Below are positions 35,146 through 44,147 of a DNA stretch of 46,748 nucleotides, one piece after another. Positions within the stretch are counted from its first letter, which is position 1, and each line of letters starts with the position of its first letter. The notes below the pieces were generated by a model that saw nothing but the letters and a program-made list of their open reading frames with translations, did no database searches and was not told the DNA's origin. The stretch is taken from assembly GCA_027575765.1 (NCBI GenBank), contig JANBPT010000297.1, forward strand, positions 1 through 46,748, read 5' to 3'. The translations under genes were made by a program, and so were the position numbers. The DNA comes from Tieghemiomyces parasiticus. Its lineage: Eukaryota; Kickxellomycota; Dimargaritomycetes; Dimargaritales; Dimargaritaceae.

Positions 35146-36290
35146 AGTCCAACCGCTCGTCCTGGCCCATTAGCTTCGTCCTCGCCGTTATCTCCTCCAT
35201 ATATCGCTGCTTCATCTGCATTTTCGAGCCGCGACGCATCTTTGAAGTCCACTCTCGTTCTTGACCGGGTCCTTTCTGGCCACATTCCAGTATCTAGGTA
35301 GGTAACCGTTTCCAACTAGTCACGGTTTAATCACTCCGCCATGCAGGGGACGGACGGCAGTCCTACCCCGGTTTTGCTGCCACATGCAATACAGACGCAT
35401 GCACAGATTTTTTCTACTCGGTCTCGTTATCTGGAGACAGTACCTGTTCGTACCATGCAAAGTCGCCCATTCTTCGAGTCATCCCCTTTTCGTCTTGGCA
35501 ATACCTCTCTCTTTCCTTCTATCGCTATCGTGCATACGTGTCAATATCGGCCATTCCCTCCCACTTAATAACCCGTAGACTCGGAATGCCTCCCCTGAGA
35601 ACGATCTAGACAGGGCAAAAACCGGACCATCGCACTCGACCCCTCGTCGATGCCGGCGATGGGTGTTGTAGCCTTGGGAAGGCGGCTAGGTCCTGACGGG
35701 CGAGGCTGGTAAGCTGAAAATGGGAGCGAGAAGTGGCAATAGGGTGAGAATTCGCGACGACGATTGGGCCGGTGGAGCGTCCTAAGGTGGCCGCCTGTTG
35801 GTTAGAACCATACCGTGCCATCGGCCATTAGTGGCCGCACGGCATGGGGGCGGTCCCAACTACGGTTTGTGGCCCAGTGGCATCGGTTGTTCCTCCACCT
35901 TTTCCTCAGAAAGGTTGGCAGGAGGTACAATGGTTCGCAAGCCCCAGCAGGCCACCAGACCTAGACATTGGGTGCTGGGGGGGGGCCTAAAATCTACTGC
36001 AATCATCGTCACTCTGGGCCCTTATCGCTACTACCATCAGACCAGTGCTTACATACATCATCCTTTTCAGTCGATGCTCTGCCTGTCGCCGCACCTACGG
36101 TGACCGCATGGCTTGTTCTGCCATTCTTTCTCCGCCCCCTCCTTCGTCTACTGGGCTGCAGCCCATCGCCCTTCCACATTAAACAGGGGGGCGGGGTGTA
36201 TAACGGCCAGAGCCGCGATGCGGGGAGGATCCAGGGTCCCGCCACAATCGCACTGGCGCGGCCATCATCCCCACTTTTCCCACTCTTCCA

Positions 36291-36310
36291 CCCCCCCCCC
36301 GCGCGCGCGC
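36291..36310. repeat. C10 tract fused to (GC)5
   Basis: Ten C followed by five GC dinucleotides. Alternating GC can adopt Z-DNA, and the C run is mutation-prone. It lies in the upstream region of the phosphorylase-kinase subunit gene. Confidence 0.7.
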
Positions 36311-37027
36311 TTTCACCGCCCACTTCCCTTCGTTCCGCTGATGATCCTGACGTCTGCTTTGCCATCCCTTGACGGCTTAGTCAGATTCTTAATGTTCAGT
36401 CCATAGCCACTCCTGCCCTGACCATTCCGCGTCCTGGTGCTTACCTAATTTTTCTCATCCCTTCAGCGTAGATACCAAATCACCCTTGCTCCCTGTCGCA
36501 GTCCAACTCGTTCCTTGATTCTGCAGCCGGTCTTATTTTAAAGAGCCCCTTGTCCGCAACCCGTCCGCTATATATCTCGGAAGCCCCCCGCTAAACTCGC
36601 TGCCTGTGGCCTTATCTGTACTTTCCTCCCCCTTCACCTTCTAGCCCCACCTAAAGCTACCAGGCCTGACCGCCTTCGATTATCCCTTATCTCCCCTCTT
36701 CCACGGGTCATACTATCGTGCCAGCGCTTACCTTAGCGTCCAGTGTTCAAGCCCCCTCGCCGACTGTTCCTCCGCCGCCGCCACCACCCGCACCATTCAA
36801 CCGTAAGTTGCTGCATTCCCAGCCGATGTGGTCAAGGGTACAGGAGGAAACTGCCTCTGAGTGATAGAGTCTAGATTTCCCGCATGCGAGCAGCTCCACC
36901 ACGCCCCCTTGTACCATATTCCCGTTACCAGTGCCACCATCCAATAACCAACCCACTTGGCCATGGATGGTCTGAGCCCCCCTCCCCCTGCTAGAATCCC
37001 TAGGTACTATGGGTTCTGTGCCGGTCA

Positions 37028-37040
37028 CCCCCCCCCCCCC
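37028..37040. repeat. 13-base C homopolymer upstream of the phosphorylase-kinase subunit gene
   Basis: Thirteen consecutive C about 170 bases before the ATG at 37214, within a pyrimidine-rich leader-like region. It could be promoter or leader, and its length is likely to be variable. Confidence 0.75.
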
Positions 37041-37213
37041 AGGGTACCCACTCGAGAACGTGTGCCCGGGTCAAACCACCCGAAACCACACCCGTCTCTT
37101 GGCCCCGACTAACCGGCCGTCACCAACTTATGTTGCCTGGCTACCCCTCCCTACCCACGTAACCTTTCCGCCTCTCCTAGGCCTCCCTCCCCCCGTCAGA
37201 TTTTCGCCGTGAT

Positions 37214-40200
37214 ATGTCTTCCGCCGAGCAGAAGCGCGTCCGGGAGCGCCTGGACTATTACTATCGCGCGGCTCGGGCCATCATTCTGAGCCGCCAGAAC
37301 CCCAACACCGGTCTCATCCCCGCCTCCGTGGCAGTGACGACCCATGGCGACTACCGCGATGCCTGGGTTCGGTAAGTGCCATCCACTTAATCCGGCCTAT
37401 CGACCCGTACTGAGCGCCAGTACCACCACTTCTTGTCTTATCCTCTCTGTAATACGCTACTTACATCGCCTGTCCTCCACCCTCATCATCATCCCGCCCT
37501 CCTTCCTGTCCGTCTGCAGTGATAACGTCTACTCGATTATGTGCGTATTCGGGTTGGCCCTGGCCTATCGCCGCATCGATGACGAGCTGGGCCGGGCCTA
37601 CGAGCTTGAGCACTCCACCACCAAGCTGATGCGTGGTTTACTGTTCAGCATGATGCGCCAGTCCGCCAAGGTGGAGCGGTTCAAGTATACCCTGTCCATC
37701 ACCGATTCACTCCACGCCAAATACAACACCAATACGGGCGACACCGTGGTGGGTGACAGCGAGTGGGGCCACCTGCAAGTCGACGCCACCAGCCTGTTCC
37801 TACTCATGTTGGCCCAGATGACCGCCGCCGGGTTCCAGGTCATTTACACCCTGGATGAGGTGGACTTCGTGCAGAATCTCGTCTTCTACATTGAACGCGC
37901 CTACCGGACCCCGGACTACGGGATCTGGGAGCGTGGTAACAAGGTCAACCACGGCGAACCCGAGCTCAACTCGTCCTCCATCGGTATCGTCGTGGCCGCG
38001 CTGCAGGCCATCAACGGCGTCAACCTGTTTGGTTCCCGTGGCGGCCCATCCTCCGTGATCCATGTGCTGCCCGACGAGGTCACCCGCAACTCCATGATCC
38101 TCCACTCGGCCCTCCCCCGCGAATCTTTCTCCAAGGAAATCGACGCCGCCCTGCTGGCCGTCATCGGCTACCCGGCCTACGCCGTGGCCGATGAGGAGGT
38201 GGTCCAGAAGACCCGTAACGAGATTGTGACCAAGTTGCGCGGCCGCTACGGCTGCAAGCGGTTCCTGCGCGACGGCCATCAGGCCGTGCTCGAGGACAAC
38301 TCCCGTCTATATTACGACCCCCAGGAACTGCGCATCTTCGAGAACATTGAGTGTGAGTGGCCCCTCTTCTTCACTTACTTTATCCTGGACGGCCTGTTCC
38401 GCGGCGATACGGCCGCCGTCGAAGAATACCGCGAGGCCATCAAGCCCCTCCTGGTCGACTCCACCACCCTGTCCGACTATGCCGACTTGCCCAGCGTGAC
38501 CCCACCCATGCGCACTAAAACCCCTCCCCGCACCTCGCCTAAATCACCCGGCCTTACGCGTGAGACCTTCCACCTCATCCCCGAGGTATATTACGTGCCC
38601 CGCGAGTCCGTTGAGGCCGAAAAGGCCAACCCGCACTCCCAGGACCGTCTGCCCAACGACAACGTCCCGCTGGTGTGGGCTAACTCGCTCTACATGCTGG
38701 GCAATCTGGTGCACGAGAATCTGGTGTCTACCGCCGAGCTCGACCCTTTGGGCCGCCGCTTCTACGCGCGCCGTGCTGACAACCGCGACACGGTGGTGCA
38801 GATCGCTCTCCTCGCCGAAGACGAGAGCCTGCAGGCTAAGCTGTCCACCTTCGGACTGGACACCCAGTCCCTGGACCAGCTGGGTAGCGTGACCATCTGT
38901 CCGCCCACTGCCCTTGCCGAGGTCTACACCACTCTGGGCATGAACGACAAGCTAGGTATGTCGGGCCGCCCTCCGCGCCCCGTGGGCACCCTTAGCACCT
39001 GCCGCCTCTACCGCGTGCAGGGCCGCCTCTACGCTTTCGTTCCGCACTTCCTTGACAAGCAAGAGTTCTACCTCTCTTCGGATAACGACTACCTTGTGTC
39101 GGTGATCGAGAGTCAACTCTCTTTCGTGCAGCGCCACTGGACCTTCGCGGGCCGCCCCACCCTGGTCATCCTGCTCACCCACCAGATGTTCAACCAGAGC
39201 TACCCGGACTCTCTAGCCGCCCCACCCACGACCCAGTCGGCCCCGCAGAGCGACCGCCACTTCACCAGCAGCCAACGCCACCTTCTGCATTTCATCATGA
39301 ACCTGCGCAGCGGCCTTTGCTGTAATGGCACCGTGCGTGTGCGGCTGGGCAATCTCAATGAGCTCGTGCCCACAAGTTCCGTGGAGAGCCTCGACTTTTT
39401 GGTTAACAAGAACGATGTGGATTGGCTGGGCATCCTGCGCGGCTGCCCGACCATCTCTCGAACCGGCAGCACCTCCCGCCTTCGCGAACTGGGGGCCGCT
39501 ACTCCACTGGCTACCCCCGGTGGCCGCGCCCCGCGCCGCAACACGTCCTTCTACAACGTCAACTCCGGGCTCAAGACACCTGTGCAACGGAAGGAAGGTG
39601 ACGGATACTTCCCGCTGGCCAGCGAGCTGCGCAAGCGGTTCAACTTTAAGCTACTCGACCCGGAGATGCCCGACCAGAGCGCCGGCGAGGGCCCGCACCA
39701 CTACCACTCCTCAATGGGGGCTAGTAGCGCCACCACCACCCCGCTGGACGACGATCTCAGCGCCCTGGGTCTGGAGCCCCACCCGTCGGCCTCGGCTGGT
39801 ACCGCCCTGCCCGTTCCGCTGGGTGGTCCCGGCAGTGACGTCGGCCCCGCTGTCATGTCCCCGGGGCTCGACAGCCTGTCGCTCACCCTCAACGACCCCG
39901 CCGAGGTCCCGCAGGCCATCGCCATGCTGGGCTCGGCCAACAACCTGTTTGACCAGATGGACCTCCTACACTACCTTTTCTCGTGCCACGGTCTCAAGTT
40001 CTACGTGGAGGCCATGGACGCCACCGTGCACGAGCTGGTGGAGGAGGTGTACATGAAGGCGCAGTATCTGAAGCAGTGGGGCGTGCTCCGCCAGGCCGCC
40101 GGCGTGCTGGGTAAGGTGGTTAACAATCAGCTCACCATCTGCATCACCGACCTGGTCATTCGCCTCAAGTCCCTCACCATCGGCCACGGCAGCAACGAGG

Positions 40201-41768
40201 TGGTCATCTCCAGCCCTGTCCCGCCGGATGCCATCAACGACATTCTGCTGCGCTGCTGTAGTGAGGACCTGCGCGAGATCCCGCTCGTCCAGGAGGTCAT
40301 TATTAACCTGGCTGATCTGATCCAGGCCAAACCCGACATGTTTGATGGCCTTATGCGCCTGCGCACCCACTACATTTTGATCGCCCTGCGCGAAGAAATC
40401 TCGCGTCTCAACAACTGCGACGAGGAGGAGGCCCTGGATATCCTGCTTGAAATGAGCCCTTTCGAGCTCAAGGTCCTGGTCAACACCATCATGAGCGGCC
40501 CCAGTCTGAGTAAGGCCAACGTGCACAGCCTGGTCCACTCCGAGACTAAGGCCCTTGCCAATGAGGGCAAGGTGCGCGGCTGGCGCAACGTGAGCGTCAA
40601 CGCCGTCTTGGGCGACCGCCCCACCGACCTGTTTGCCGCCGACAAGACCGAGCTCAGCATCTCGGTACAGTCGGCCGGATTCAGTGCCGGTAATTTTGCG
40701 CGCATCGACGTGAACCGCACGGGCCTGCCCGCTGCCAACCGTGGTATCAACGTGGTTGTCTTGGACCCCGTGGAGAAATCGGTGGCCGAAACAGTATCCT
40801 TTGACACTCACTTGTCGGAAGCTGACGCCCAGGAGTTTGCCGATTTCGTCAACGGCCTGGAGCCCCACATGGTATTCATCATGGCCGTCAAGGACGACGC
40901 TGCTGAACGCCTGACCCCGGAGGCCCGTCAGGCCGTCGAGGCCCTGGGTAGCCACATGATCGGGCAGCTGGGTTACCGTGACTCGTGGTGCTTCGTCGGG
41001 TATAAGGGCGCTCCGCGCGAGCACATTGTGGAGGTCCGCCAGGCCGCCGCTCGCGGTCCCACGGACGTTCTGCATATCCGCTACAACCTGGAGGATCTGC
41101 GTCGCCGGGCTGCCCAGACCGTGGGGGCTGAGCACGACGGCCCGGCCGCCACGCGCCCTACCCCGAGCTCATCAGGCGGGCGCTGGCTGCGTCGCCGCAA
41201 GAATGACGGCGCACTCAACCGCGTCCCGTCCGACTTCTACCCGCGCGTGTGGAAGGTCCTCGAGCAGTGCCACGGCGTGGTGGTGCAGAATGAATGCTTG
41301 CCGCGCGACCCGCTCATCTACGAGAAGACGCCTGAGGAGCCCAACTTTGCCATCCGCGTTGAATCGTTCCTGGACGTGATCCAGGACCCGGCCGAGCGCC
41401 AGATCGCCGTGGAGTGCCTCATGACCATCTCACTCCTCCAGGTGACCTACCCCGATTCCCGCCCTGGTCGCCCGGATGGTGAGGAATCCGTCAATGTGAC
41501 CCGTATCTTCAAGGATGCCCTGGGCATCTTCTGGGACGTCTGGAAGCAGCAGACCGGAGCAGCCGCCGACCTTCCCTTCGACGAGCCCCTGGCCCGCCGA
41601 CTCTTCTACGACCTGCCCACCGCTGGCGAAGAACACGGGACCGTGTACTATCTGGCCCTCAGCGCCCTGGCCCACCTTGGCCGTGAGAAGGCCCAGGCCT
41701 ACGCCCTCGAGTGCATCGGTCACTACGACACTTGGGAGAAGGAGCGCTTCAAGGTGTGCACCGCCTGA
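37214..41768 (+). CDS. Phosphorylase b kinase regulatory subunit (alpha/beta type) with an inserted FAM3/ILEI-like domain
   Basis: Exons 37214-37371 and 37520-41768 are split inside an Arg codon by a 148-bp GTAAGT...CAG intron; the product is 1468 residues. The N-terminal GH15-like domain (about 1-440) is very close to animal PHKA/PHKB: QNPNTGLIPAS, AWVRDNVYS, KLMRGLL, SLHAKYNT, WGHLQVDATS, DYGIWERGNK, GRYGCKRFLRDG, FENIECEWPLFFTYFILDG. Further conserved blocks are SGRPPRPVGTL, KLLDPEMP near 765, a Ser/Pro-rich loop at 777-845, helices ending MSPFELKVLVNTIMSG (1031-1046) and the tail RRRKNDGALNRVPSDFYPRV from 1277. In animals this subunit scaffolds and inhibits the kinase that activates glycogen phosphorylase. 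Residues about 1094-1225 read as a FAM3/ILEI 'GG' domain (RGINVV at 1127, FDTH at 1147, AVKDDAAERLTPEAR, LGYRDSW at 1203). The protein ends KVCTA, which is not a prenylation box. Animal alpha subunits are about 1235 residues, so the insert and loops explain most of the extra length. Confidence 0.95.
40641..41036 (+). other. FAM3/ILEI (GG) domain within the phosphorylase-kinase subunit
   Basis: Residues about 1094-1225. The segment begins LSISVQSAGFSAGNF, a beta-rich opening also seen in GG domains. It then follows the core order of FAM3 proteins: RGINVVVLD, FDTH, a helix (AQEFADFVN), VFIMAVKDDA, LTPEARQAVEALGS, LGYRDSWCFVGYKG. FAM3C and POMGNT1 stem domains share RGIN, FD, DD-A, EAR, LGS and RD-W-F-G-KG at matching spacing. 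The domain lies between the conserved helical block ending IMSG (1046) and the conserved tail beginning RRRK (1277), in the same open exon, so it is not an annotation artefact of a missed intron. GG domains have been proposed to bind carbohydrate in some proteins; a glycogen-related role here is only inference. Confidence 0.85.
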
Positions 41769-41851
41769 TATCTGTATGCCCCCCCGCCTCCCCTAGTAAC
41801 TATGTAAGATTGCCTTTTATCTAGTTCTGCGTTTACATTTTTATGTTCTCA

Positions 41852-41857
41852 TTTATT
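41852..41857 (-). terminator. Polyadenylation signal of the RTT106-like gene
   Basis: TTTATT on the plus strand, AATAAA on the minus strand, about 180 bases after the minus-strand stop at 42035. With the plus-strand signal at 41980-41985, the two transcripts would overlap at their 3' ends. Confidence 0.35.
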
Positions 41858-41979
41858 GGGTCGATATCCTTCGCCGACCAAACTTTGTGCCCAATACCAG
41901 GATAATACGTCCTAAGTTCCGCTGCTGATGGCTACTCTTAGTAGAAGTGTTTTTTTTTTGCCTGCTTGCTTCGAACCGA

Positions 41980-41985
41980 AATAAA
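41980..41985 (+). terminator. Polyadenylation signal AATAAA of the phosphorylase-kinase subunit gene
   Basis: 212 bases after the TGA stop, in the 266-base spacer of a convergent pair. Confidence 0.35.
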
Positions 41986-42034
41986 TACGTGTTTATAGAC
42001 TAATAGAATCGATCAACAAAATGACGGCCCTCCC

Positions 42035-43567
42035 CTACGCTTCCTCGTCGCTATCGTCGGATCCCAGGTCCACTTCTTCTTCTTCGCCCTCACCAGTTTC
42101 GTCAGCCTCTTCCTTCTCGCCGTCATCGCCACTGCTCTCCTCTTGAGACTCGCCACCCACCCCATGTTCCTCATCGCTCTCCTCGCCCTGATGGGAGTCC
42201 TTGACAGTAATGACTTCAAGGGACTCCCCAGTACTGCTAACGTCCCCACCGTCGCCCATCTCCTCCCCGGCCTCGCTACCGCTTTCGGTGTCAATCTGGC
42301 TGCCTTCGTCGTCCGAGCCCTCGCTACTCTCCTCGGATCCGCTGCGGGCCTCGGGACTGAAATCGTCATCGTCCTCTTCATCATCGTCGCCAGCCCGGAG
42401 ATTTAGGATATTCTGGGACTGGCCTCCCGTGGAAGCCGTGGCTGGGTTGCCGGCTCCACCCTGGCTCGCGTCCGGTACCGCCTTCCCGTCTTGGTCGGCG
42501 GCGGGTCCCTGGGACGAGTTCTCAATCTGGCCGAGTAGGGACTCCGCGGCGATCTTTTGAGAACGAATGTAGTCCATAATCCGGTCAAACTCAGCGTAGT
42601 CAATCATATCAAACTCCACCGTCTCGGATCGAGCGGGGACCTCGGAGGGTGCCGCATCAGCCCGAACTCGTTTGGGATCGGACGTGGGCGGCTGCTCCCA
42701 CCGGAGGTGGAGGTTAAAGGTGCGTGAGGTGACACCCCGAACCTCCAGATCACGAATCTCCACCCGTGGGAAGAACAGGAGGGGCTTTCTGAACCCGAAT
42801 AGAATCCCCTGGTCGAGAAAGTAGAGGTGGCCGTCGCGGGCCTTCAGGTACGCCCGAACGGGTCGCGCGTCGCCCGTCGGGGCTTTGGCCATCACTCCGT
42901 CATGAGCCAGCTGCTGCGGGATGATCAGCGGAATAGGTGATAGGCAGTGACGCAGGACCCATAGCACCCGCTGCGTGTTGGTGACCATGTCATCTAGGTT
43001 TGCGGCCACCGGGCCTGTGATAGCTAGGGCCGGGGTGTCCTGAAAGATCCCGAATGCCAGGCTTACGTCCTCACTGACACCCTCCGGACGGATCCAGATG
43101 ATCACCGTGACGTGGGGCTTGGTCTTCTCCGGGGTGGGCACCGCCAGGACCCGGACAACATCGCTGAGGGCGTATACGCCCTCGAACTGGGGTCGCCCGG
43201 CGCCGTCCTTCTCCGTGGCCAAAAGGATGTGGGTCGCACTGAAGCAGCAGTCTAGTTTCTTGCGTGGTTGCGTGAAGCCCAGGTCACGTATCCGACATAA
43301 GCAGTCATCCAGCCGGTCGGGCAACGGGGCGGCGTCCCGAGCGTCGCTAGGTCGACTGCGCTTGAGCCCCGCGGCCGGAGCTAAGGATGTGGAAGGCACA
43401 GGGTGCTTGGTGCGGTTGGCGTAGTATTGCAAGATACGCGCTACCAGGGACTTGTGTCCGGATGGCGTGTTAAGGCACTGTTCAACATCCTGTCGGAGGG
43501 TGGCATCGGCGATGGCGCCGGCAGCCTCCAGCGCAGCACGGTGCATGACAGAAGCTGGATCGGCCAT
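42035..43567 (-). CDS. RTT106: Rtt106-like histone chaperone with acidic tail
   Basis: A 510-residue single-exon protein. The ATG at 43567 is the first in this frame; the frame extends a little further upstream only through non-ATG codons. Residues about 90-345 form the double PH-like region. Its hallmarks are GHLYFLDQGILFGFRKPLLFFP around K261, then SRTFNLHLRW and EFDMIDYAEFDRIMDYI from 318, all typical of Rtt106 and related to the FACT subunit Pob3. Rtt106 binds H3-H4 tetramers acetylated on H3 K56 and deposits them during DNA replication, and it also represses histone genes. From about residue 393 the protein is a long, strongly acidic, Ser-rich tail of about 118 residues ending DSDEEA, common in histone chaperones. 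The gene is convergent with the phosphorylase-kinase subunit gene and divergent from the AspRS gene. A Pob3-like identity is less likely because the FACT N-terminal domain is absent. Confidence 0.85.
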   Translation of the reverse strand: MADPASVMHRAALEAAGAIADATLRQDVEQCLNTPSGHKSLVARILQYYANRTKHPVPSTSLAPAAGLKRSRPSDARDAAPLPDRLDDCLCRIRDLGFTQPRKKLDCCFSATHILLATEKDGAGRPQFEGVYALSDVVRVLAVPTPEKTKPHVTVIIWIRPEGVSEDVSLAFGIFQDTPALAITGPVAANLDDMVTNTQRVLWVLRHCLSPIPLIIPQQLAHDGVMAKAPTGDARPVRAYLKARDGHLYFLDQGILFGFRKPLLFFPRVEIRDLEVRGVTSRTFNLHLRWEQPPTSDPKRVRADAAPSEVPARSETVEFDMIDYAEFDRIMDYIRSQKIAAESLLGQIENSSQGPAADQDGKAVPDASQGGAGNPATASTGGQSQNILNLRAGDDDEEDDDDFSPEARSGSEESSEGSDDEGSQIDTESGSEAGEEMGDGGDVSSTGESLEVITVKDSHQGEESDEEHGVGGESQEESSGDDGEKEEADETGEGEEEEVDLGSDDSDEEA

Positions 43568-44147
43568 GCAAGCGGGCTGGGGCACGGTATTGCGGAGTGG
43601 ACGAGAGAATGCGTGCGCGGTTGTGGGTAGAAAGGCGATGGGCTAGTCACCGACGAGGTTGACAATAGCGGTAGTCTACCGAGAGCGAGCGTGTCTGGTG
43701 TGGCTATTCAGATATAAGCAGGGAAGTTTGAGGTAGGTGTAAGGGTTGCTCTCACCCTCTAGCTCCGAGTGCTTATGACAGGTAGCAAGTCAACCTTTCG
43801 GAGCCAACCTATCCAGGGTCCCTTGGACCCACTGCAGTGCATAGGGAAATCGGCGCAAGAAGACATGAGGTGCAAATCACGCGATATTCCCTATGGGACG
43901 GATCGGGTAAAACATGCGAGCCCTGACCACCTAGACTGCCACGTACTCATTCCCCTACCCGACAGTGACCCCATGGCGGCCCTTTCCTACCCCCTAAGAG
44001 ATCTACTAGTCTACGACCCAGTCCCATACCACAACCAAGAATACTTTTACCAATCTTACCCGCTGCCGGATCCTGTGCCGCGAGTAACCCTGTAACCTGT
44101 GAACTGCTGCTCCGCTCCTCACGAATAGAAACCGAACCTTTCTAGCG
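43568..44147. promoter_or_regulatory. Divergent promoter region RTT106-like / mitochondrial AspRS
   Basis: 580 bases between two start codons facing outward. It holds a 108-codon plus-strand frame (43769-44095) that resembles nothing known and lacks coding bias, so I treat it as non-coding. No TATA box is obvious. Confidence 0.5.

Larger units (their letters stand above)
32444..37213. other. 4.77-kb region without a convincing gene
   Basis: It lies between the divergent B12D-like and phosphorylase-kinase genes. No open frame is long or codon-biased like the real genes. Structure seen: TATA on the minus strand at 32576-32582; two GACGTCATC copies (34450-34458 and 34478-34486); TATAAA in the palindrome CTTTATAAAG at 35136-35145, followed 200 bases later by an ATG in good context; a C10 run joined to five GC units at 36291-36310; and a 13-base C run at 37028-37040. 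From about 36400 the plus strand is pyrimidine-rich and probably is promoter and leader of the kinase-subunit gene. A GTAAGT near 36801 could start a leader intron, which is unproven. Confidence 0.5.

Noticed and set aside
34766..35264. Overlapping 102- and 117-codon frames in the second gap
   Set aside because: They are Ser/Phe/Pro-rich readings of a pyrimidine-rich tract, without coding bias or known motifs.
43769..44095. 108-codon plus-strand frame upstream of AspRS
   Set aside because: No recognisable motif and codon use unlike neighbouring genes; it sits in the divergent promoter region.
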